NCBI GenBank assembly: GCA_937930495.1 | Contig: CALGKL010000011.1 | Coordinates: 1-8,996 of the forward strand | From: an uncultured Gloeocapsa sp. | GTDB lineage: Bacteria > Cyanobacteriota > Cyanobacteriia > Cyanobacteriales > Gloeocapsaceae | DNA: 8,996 nt | Direction of reading: 5' to 3' | Shown here: piece after piece, positions 4,903 to 8,996 of the stretch | Layout: every line of letters begins with the position of its first letter | Position numbering within the stretch: the stretch's first letter is position 1 | Position numbers and translations under genes: made by a program | The notes under the pieces: generated by a model | Seen by the model: only the letters and a program-made list of their open reading frames with translations | Told to the model about the DNA's origin: nothing | Databases searched by the model: none

Positions 4903-7900
4903 ATCTAATCGAAACAGCAGTACGCTGGAGACACGGAACATTCGTTTTATTTTGTCTGTTAGCTTTATTCGGGATCTTAGCTTTATTTAATCTCCCCATC
5001 GAGTTACAACCAGGAGGAGATATCCCCGAGATAACCATTAGAACTACTTACCCGGGAGCGAGTCCTACTGAAGTAGAAAACTTAATTACACGTCCGGTAG
5101 AAGAAGCCTTAGAAAACGTCCAAGGAATCAAAGAAATCCGCAGTACCAGTACCCTAGGTTCAAGCAATATAACCGCCGAGTTCCAAGAGAAGAAAAATAT
5201 TAACGAGCGCTTTGTTGACGTGTTGAGTAAATTACAATTAATCTCTAGTTTACCAGCCGAAGCGGGAGATCCTTCGATACAGGTAGCTAGTGGTGATAGT
5301 CGTCCGATAATGTGGATTGTCCTCTCTCCCCAACCTGGATTTACACCAGATGCAGATCGCTATCGGGATTTAGTCCAAGATCTGATTGTTCCTAGACTAC
5401 GACAAATCGAAGGAATCGCCAATATTTTAACCCCAGGAGGTCGCGAGAAAGAAGTTGAGGTGGTGGTTGACCCCCACGCTCTAGCAGATCGTCAATTGCG
5501 CCTAGAAGAAGTGATTAACGCCTTGAGGACCAATAATCGCGACCTACGCGGCGGTCCAATGGTAGTAGGACGTAGAGAATATAGAGTACGTACCCTGAGT
5601 CGTTCTCAAGACCTCTCGGAATTAGAAGGATTGGTTATACGTAGAGATGAAGCAGGAACCGTCTATTTAAGAGACGTCGCTACAGTACAAATGGGTAGAG
5701 AACTAGAAAATACCGTACTCTTAGTTAATGGTCAACCTACCGTAGGTATGGGGATCGAAAAAAGAATCGGTGGTAATGTCCCCGCCATTAGCAAAGCAGT
5801 TAGAACTCAATTAGCACAACTGCAACAAGAGTTAGATCATCGCGGTCAAGGGGTGGAGTTTTTAATCAATTACGATGAAAACGATTATATTCAACAGTCG
5901 ATTAACTTAGTTCAAAGTAACCTGATTATCGGTTCCCTACTCGCTGCAGTAATTTTATTATTATTCCTTGGTTCAATTCGTAGCGTCGCGGTGGTGGCTT
6001 TGACTATTCCTACTACAGTGATTACAGTATTTATCGTCTTACATCTATGGGGACGTTCTCTCAACGTAATTAGTTTAGCGGGAATCGCTTTCGCGGTCGG
6101 AATGATTGTGGATAACGCCATCGTCGTGCTCGAAAATATCTATAATCACCTCGAACAAGGTAAACCACCCGTAAAAGCGGCGATCGATGGTACTCAGGAA
6201 GTCTGGTCAGCAATGCTCGCTTCTACCCTGACTACCGTTGCTGTCTTTATTCCCATTATCCTAATTGAAGGTGAAGCAGGAAGATTATTTGCAGATATCG
6301 GTATCGCCTTAGCAAGTGCGGTTTTATTCTCTTTGTTTGCAGCTTTAACCCTAGTTCCAATGTTATCGGGTTTGTTTTTACTTGCTCATCAAACAGAAGC
6401 ACTTCAACCTCGTAATTGGTTAGAAAGAGTAATCAAGAAAATATCTCATCTCTTTGGCGTTATCGAAACAAAACTAGAGGATTTTTTACTCTTAAGTGTA
6501 GCTTGGTCCCTAGGAGAAGGAAGACGTTGGCGCCGGTTATTTCTCTTAGCTATCCCCCTGTTATTGTTAGGGACTAGTATCCATCTTCTTCCTCCCGCTG
6601 ATTATTTACCCGAAGGAAATCGCAATCTGATTATGTGGCTAGCTGAACCTTTTCCTGGTACTTCTATCCCCGAATCTGTACGTTTGGCTGAACCAATGCG
6701 GGAATTTATCGAACAACAACCAGAAGTTGAGCGGAATATTCTCTTACTTAGTTCTAATCGTCGCTTGATGCTTGTTTTCTTGAAACCAGAATTAGCCACA
6801 GGGAATAATCTTAACTCTATGGTTAATCGATTGAGACAAGCTAGTGGTAATTTTCCTGGTTTTCGCTTTCTTTTCCCGGTACGTATCCCCATCTTTAGGA
6901 ATCCTGGTAAATCCTATGAAGTGCGCGCAGTTGGTCAAGATTTAGCAGAGTTAGCAGCGATCGCCTCTCAACTTAGTGGCGAAATTCAACAATTACCAGG
7001 TGTACAAAACGTTCGTTCTAACTTCGTCGCTGGTGCGCCGGAATTACAGGTTATCCCCAATCGAGAAAGACTCGCTGAAGTGGGCTTAACCGAAGCAGAT
7101 TTGGGTCAATTAGTAGAATCGGCTTTAGGCGGTATCCGCGCTTCCCAATTCCTCTTGGGAAGACGAGAACTAAATGTCACCGTAGAGTTACAAGATACCG
7201 TGGTAGAAACACCAGAAGATCTACGTCAACTCGTCATTTATACCGACAAGGGACGACAGGTACAATTAAAAGACGTCGCTACGGTTTTAGATACTATAGG
7301 ACCTGACGCGATTAACCGCGTTGATCTAGAACGCGCCGTAACCCTCACCGTCAGCGTAGCTCGAGAAGCGCCATTGAGTACAATTATAAAACAAACGGAA
7401 CAAGATCTTCTCCAACCCCTGAGTCAATCTTTACCTCCAGGTTATCGCGTGGAATTGAGTGGTTCTGCAGATATTCTGAACTCGACTCTAGGGCAAATGA
7501 ATTTTACCTTTTTGTTCTCACTGTTGATTACTTACCTACTTTTGGTAGCTTTGTATCGCTCTTTTCTCTATCCCGTAGTTATTATGATTACCGTCCCCAT
7601 CGGGTTAACGGGAGCATTACTGGCGATCGTCATTGTTAACCGGATTCCAGGAGTAGTTATCCCCTTTGATCTGATTACTCGCTTGGGTTTGATTATTTTA
7701 ACAGGAGTAGTAGTTAATAACGCTATTCTCTTAGTAGATAGAGCCTTACAACTGCAACAAGAGGGGAAAAGTTACGATGATTCTCTCTACTACGCCACCC
7801 GCGATCGCCTTCGTCCTATTTTTATGTCCGCAGGAACTACCATTATTGGTATGTTCCCCCTCGCGTTTATCCCTGGTCAAGGAACAGAATTATATCAAGG

Positions 7901-8015
7901 TTTAGGAATCACTTTAATCGGAGGTTTAGCTTTAGGGACATTTTTAACACCAACAATAGTACCAGCACTGATGGGCTTATTAAGAGATTTTACAGGTCGT
8001 CTAAATCCCGATTAA
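4899..8015 (+). CDS. RND-family inner-membrane efflux transporter (AcrB/ACR_tran type)
   Basis: A 1038-residue proton-driven exporter, close to the usual length of about 1,050. The RND plan of two repeats is clear. TM1 is at about 11-31, with a periplasmic porter loop at 32-335 (N-terminal I-T-I-R-T-T-Y-P-G-A-S-P-T-E-V-E is characteristic). TM2-TM6 lie within about 336-493, a cytoplasmic linker at 494-544, and TM7 at about 545-565. The second periplasmic loop is at 566-867, and TM8-TM12 span about 868-1026. In TM4 the motif is V404-D405-N406-A-I-V-V-L-E-N, keeping the first of AcrB's two aspartates (D407) and replacing the second (D408) with Asn. In TM10, V-V-V-N940-N-A-I-L-L-V-D has Asn where AcrB has K940. 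R970 (AcrB R971) and S977 (AcrB T978) are present. The substrate cannot be deduced, but the TM4 sequence is not the heavy-metal (CusA/CzcA) type. The start has no Shine-Dalgarno sequence and relies on the 4-bp overlap with the adaptor gene. Confidence 0.95.
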   Translation: MNLIETAVRWRHGTFVLFCLLALFGILALFNLPIELQPGGDIPEITIRTTYPGASPTEVENLITRPVEEALENVQGIKEIRSTSTLGSSNITAEFQEKKNINERFVDVLSKLQLISSLPAEAGDPSIQVASGDSRPIMWIVLSPQPGFTPDADRYRDLVQDLIVPRLRQIEGIANILTPGGREKEVEVVVDPHALADRQLRLEEVINALRTNNRDLRGGPMVVGRREYRVRTLSRSQDLSELEGLVIRRDEAGTVYLRDVATVQMGRELENTVLLVNGQPTVGMGIEKRIGGNVPAISKAVRTQLAQLQQELDHRGQGVEFLINYDENDYIQQSINLVQSNLIIGSLLAAVILLLFLGSIRSVAVVALTIPTTVITVFIVLHLWGRSLNVISLAGIAFAVGMIVDNAIVVLENIYNHLEQGKPPVKAAIDGTQEVWSAMLASTLTTVAVFIPIILIEGEAGRLFADIGIALASAVLFSLFAALTLVPMLSGLFLLAHQTEALQPRNWLERVIKKISHLFGVIETKLEDFLLLSVAWSLGEGRRWRRLFLLAIPLLLLGTSIHLLPPADYLPEGNRNLIMWLAEPFPGTSIPESVRLAEPMREFIEQQPEVERNILLLSSNRRLMLVFLKPELATGNNLNSMVNRLRQASGNFPGFRFLFPVRIPIFRNPGKSYEVRAVGQDLAELAAIASQLSGEIQQLPGVQNVRSNFVAGAPELQVIPNRERLAEVGLTEADLGQLVESALGGIRASQFLLGRRELNVTVELQDTVVETPEDLRQLVIYTDKGRQVQLKDVATVLDTIGPDAINRVDLERAVTLTVSVAREAPLSTIIKQTEQDLLQPLSQSLPPGYRVELSGSADILNSTLGQMNFTFLFSLLITYLLLVALYRSFLYPVVIMITVPIGLTGALLAIVIVNRIPGVVIPFDLITRLGLIILTGVVVNNAILLVDRALQLQQEGKSYDDSLYYATRDRLRPIFMSAGTTIIGMFPLAFIPGQGTELYQGLGITLIGGLALGTFLTPTIVPALMGLLRDFTGRLNPD

Positions 8016-8100
8016 TCCCCCATCTTCTCCTGCTAGGGGAAAATAAGGTAATTGTTGCTCATATTTTTGCGATTCGAACTAAAGTAAGAAAACTAGTAAT

Positions 8101-8996
8101 TTAGACGCTCAGACTATCTTTCGCTCTTTGTAGTAAATCTAAACCTTCTGCTACAGTATTAATCTGCGCGAGTTGTTCTCGTAATTGTGCCGCCCCAGGA
8201 AAACCTTTACAATACCAAGCTAAATGCTTTCGAGATTGACAAATACCCCGATAACCCTTGTATTCCCATAATCCCTGTAAATGTTCTTGAGCACAGCTTA
8301 GTAATTCTCCAGTAGTAGGTTTGGGCAAAACTTGACCCGTACGGAAAAAATGGGCAATCTCCCCTACTAGAAAAGGGTAACCCAAAGTGGCGCGAGAACA
8401 CATCACCCCATCTGCTCCCGTTACGGTTAAACATTTTAACGCGGCTTCTAAAGAAAAAATATCCCCGTTAGCGATGACAGGAATTGTTACCGCTTCTTTT
8501 ACCCTTCTAATCCATTCCCACCTCGCTTCACCCTGATAACCTTGAGCCCGTGTACGTCCATGTATGGTCAGCATACTTGCTCCTGCTGCTTCTAACATTT
8601 GGGCAAATTCCACAATATTAATCTCATTATCATCCCAACCAATGCGCGTTTTTGCCGTTACCGGAACATCTACCGCCTTAACTACGGTTTCAATGATTGC
8701 TCGTGCTACTTCTGGTTGACGTAATAGAGAAGAGCCACCCCCTTTTTTCGTAATCTTATTCACAGGACAACCCATATTAATATCAATCGTTAAAGCTCCC
8801 TGGTCCACAGCTTTTTTAGCAGCTTCAGCCATAAAATCAGGACGACAATCGAATAATTGAATACTAATTGGCGTTTCTGTGGGGGAGATTTCCATGATTT
8901 TGGGTAATTCTGAGAGATGGTGGATTTCTCTAGCACTTACCATCTCTGTATATAACATCGAATCTGGTGCGTAACGTCTGACTAGACGTCTAAATA
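8101..8996 (-). CDS. dusB: tRNA-dihydrouridine synthase, DusB type (5' truncated)
   Basis: An FMN- and NADPH-dependent enzyme that reduces specific uridines in tRNA to dihydrouridine. The reading frame runs through the right edge: upstream of the Met at 8958, a further twelve codons read F-R-R-L-V-R-R-Y-A-P-D-S, matching the DusB N-terminus, so that Met is internal and about 30-40 residues are missing. Counting from it, the catalytic cysteine is C64 in N-M-G-C-P. FMN/substrate-site elements are K103 in A-K-T-R-I-G-W, H133 in I-H-G-R-T-R-A-Q-G-Y, and N164-G-D. The phosphate-binding loop is G-V-M-C-S-R-A-T-L-G at 184-193. The C-terminal helical tRNA-binding domain (about 215-285) contains R-K-H-L-A-W-Y at 243-249. 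The gene is convergent with the pump gene and probably functionally unrelated to it. The stop is TAA at 8103-8101. Confidence 0.94.
   Translation of the reverse strand, partial: FRRLVRRYAPDSMLYTEMVSAREIHHLSELPKIMEISPTETPISIQLFDCRPDFMAEAAKKAVDQGALTIDINMGCPVNKITKKGGGSSLLRQPEVARAIIETVVKAVDVPVTAKTRIGWDDNEINIVEFAQMLEAAGASMLTIHGRTRAQGYQGEARWEWIRRVKEAVTIPVIANGDIFSLEAALKCLTVTGADGVMCSRATLGYPFLVGEIAHFFRTGQVLPKPTTGELLSCAQEHLQGLWEYKGYRGICQSRKHLAWYCKGFPGAAQLREQLAQINTVAEGLDLLQRAKDSLSV

Larger units (their letters stand above)
73..7808. repeat. Dispersed HIP1 octamers (GCGATCGC), eight copies
   Basis: Exact copies start at 73, 1033, 1219, 2884, 3893, 4654, 6957 and 7801. All lie inside coding regions: three in nrdA, one in the anti-sigma gene, two in the adaptor gene and two in the pump gene. 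Fewer than one would be expected by chance in a 9-kb sequence of this composition. HIP1 is a known palindrome enriched in many cyanobacterial genomes and is the best taxonomic clue here. None occurs in the secreted-protein, sigma, Spy-like or dusB genes. Confidence 0.9.

Noticed and set aside
4899..8015. Heavy-metal (CzcA/CusA-type) RND pump
   Set aside because: The Cnr-like context suggests metals, but TM4 reads V-D-N-A-I-V-V-L-E-N and not the heavy-metal class motif. No substrate is assigned.
8016..8040. TCCCC/GGGGA hairpin after the pump gene as a terminator
   Set aside because: Only 5 bp of stem with a 15-nt loop and no U-tract; not convincing, although a terminator is expected in this 85-bp convergent gap.
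1..8996. CRISPR arrays, tRNA genes, insertion sequences, tandem repeats
   Set aside because: None seen on either strand. Gaps between genes are 55-97 bp and leave little room for RNA genes or mobile elements.

Overview
The window is cyanobacterial chromosomal DNA of low to moderate GC. The main clue is eight exact copies of the HIP1 octamer GCGATCGC in 9 kb, a signature of many cyanobacterial genomes. The protein families fit this too, including a SigG-like ECF sigma factor followed by a small membrane protein and a DusB-type tRNA-dihydrouridine synthase. The species cannot be fixed from the sequence. The region is densely coded; all intergenic gaps are under 100 bp, and no RNA gene, CRISPR array or insertion sequence was seen.

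Layout. (1) Bases 1-1455, plus strand: the C-terminal part of a class I ribonucleotide reductase large subunit (NrdA), cut by the left edge. (2) Bases 1553-2101, minus strand: a small secreted protein with LppP/LprE-like features, convergent with nrdA and divergent from the next gene. (3) Bases 2174-8015, plus strand: a tightly packed five-gene unit. It encodes an ECF sigma factor, a 102-residue single-span membrane protein (predicted anti-sigma factor, 4-bp overlap), a Spy/CpxP-like periplasmic protein with two LTxxQ motifs, a membrane-fusion (adaptor) protein, and an RND-type inner-membrane efflux pump (4-bp overlap with the adaptor gene). (4) Bases 8101-8996, minus strand: DusB, convergent with the pump and cut by the right edge just before its N-terminus.

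The most interesting part is the five-gene unit. Its composition (ECF sigma, short anti-sigma without a zinc motif, LTxxQ-family periplasmic protein, adaptor, RND pump) parallels the CnrH-CnrY-CnrX-CnrCBA metal-response system of Cupriavidus. The pump, however, lacks the sequence signature of the heavy-metal RND class. A good ECF-type promoter candidate (TGAACC-N17-GTCTAT) lies directly upstream of the sigma gene and suggests autoregulation. The inferred logic is that an envelope signal is sensed by the Spy-like protein and passed to the membrane anti-sigma factor. The sigma factor is released, and the whole unit, including the efflux pump, is induced. No outer-membrane channel (TolC-type) gene is in the window, so the pump would use one encoded elsewhere.
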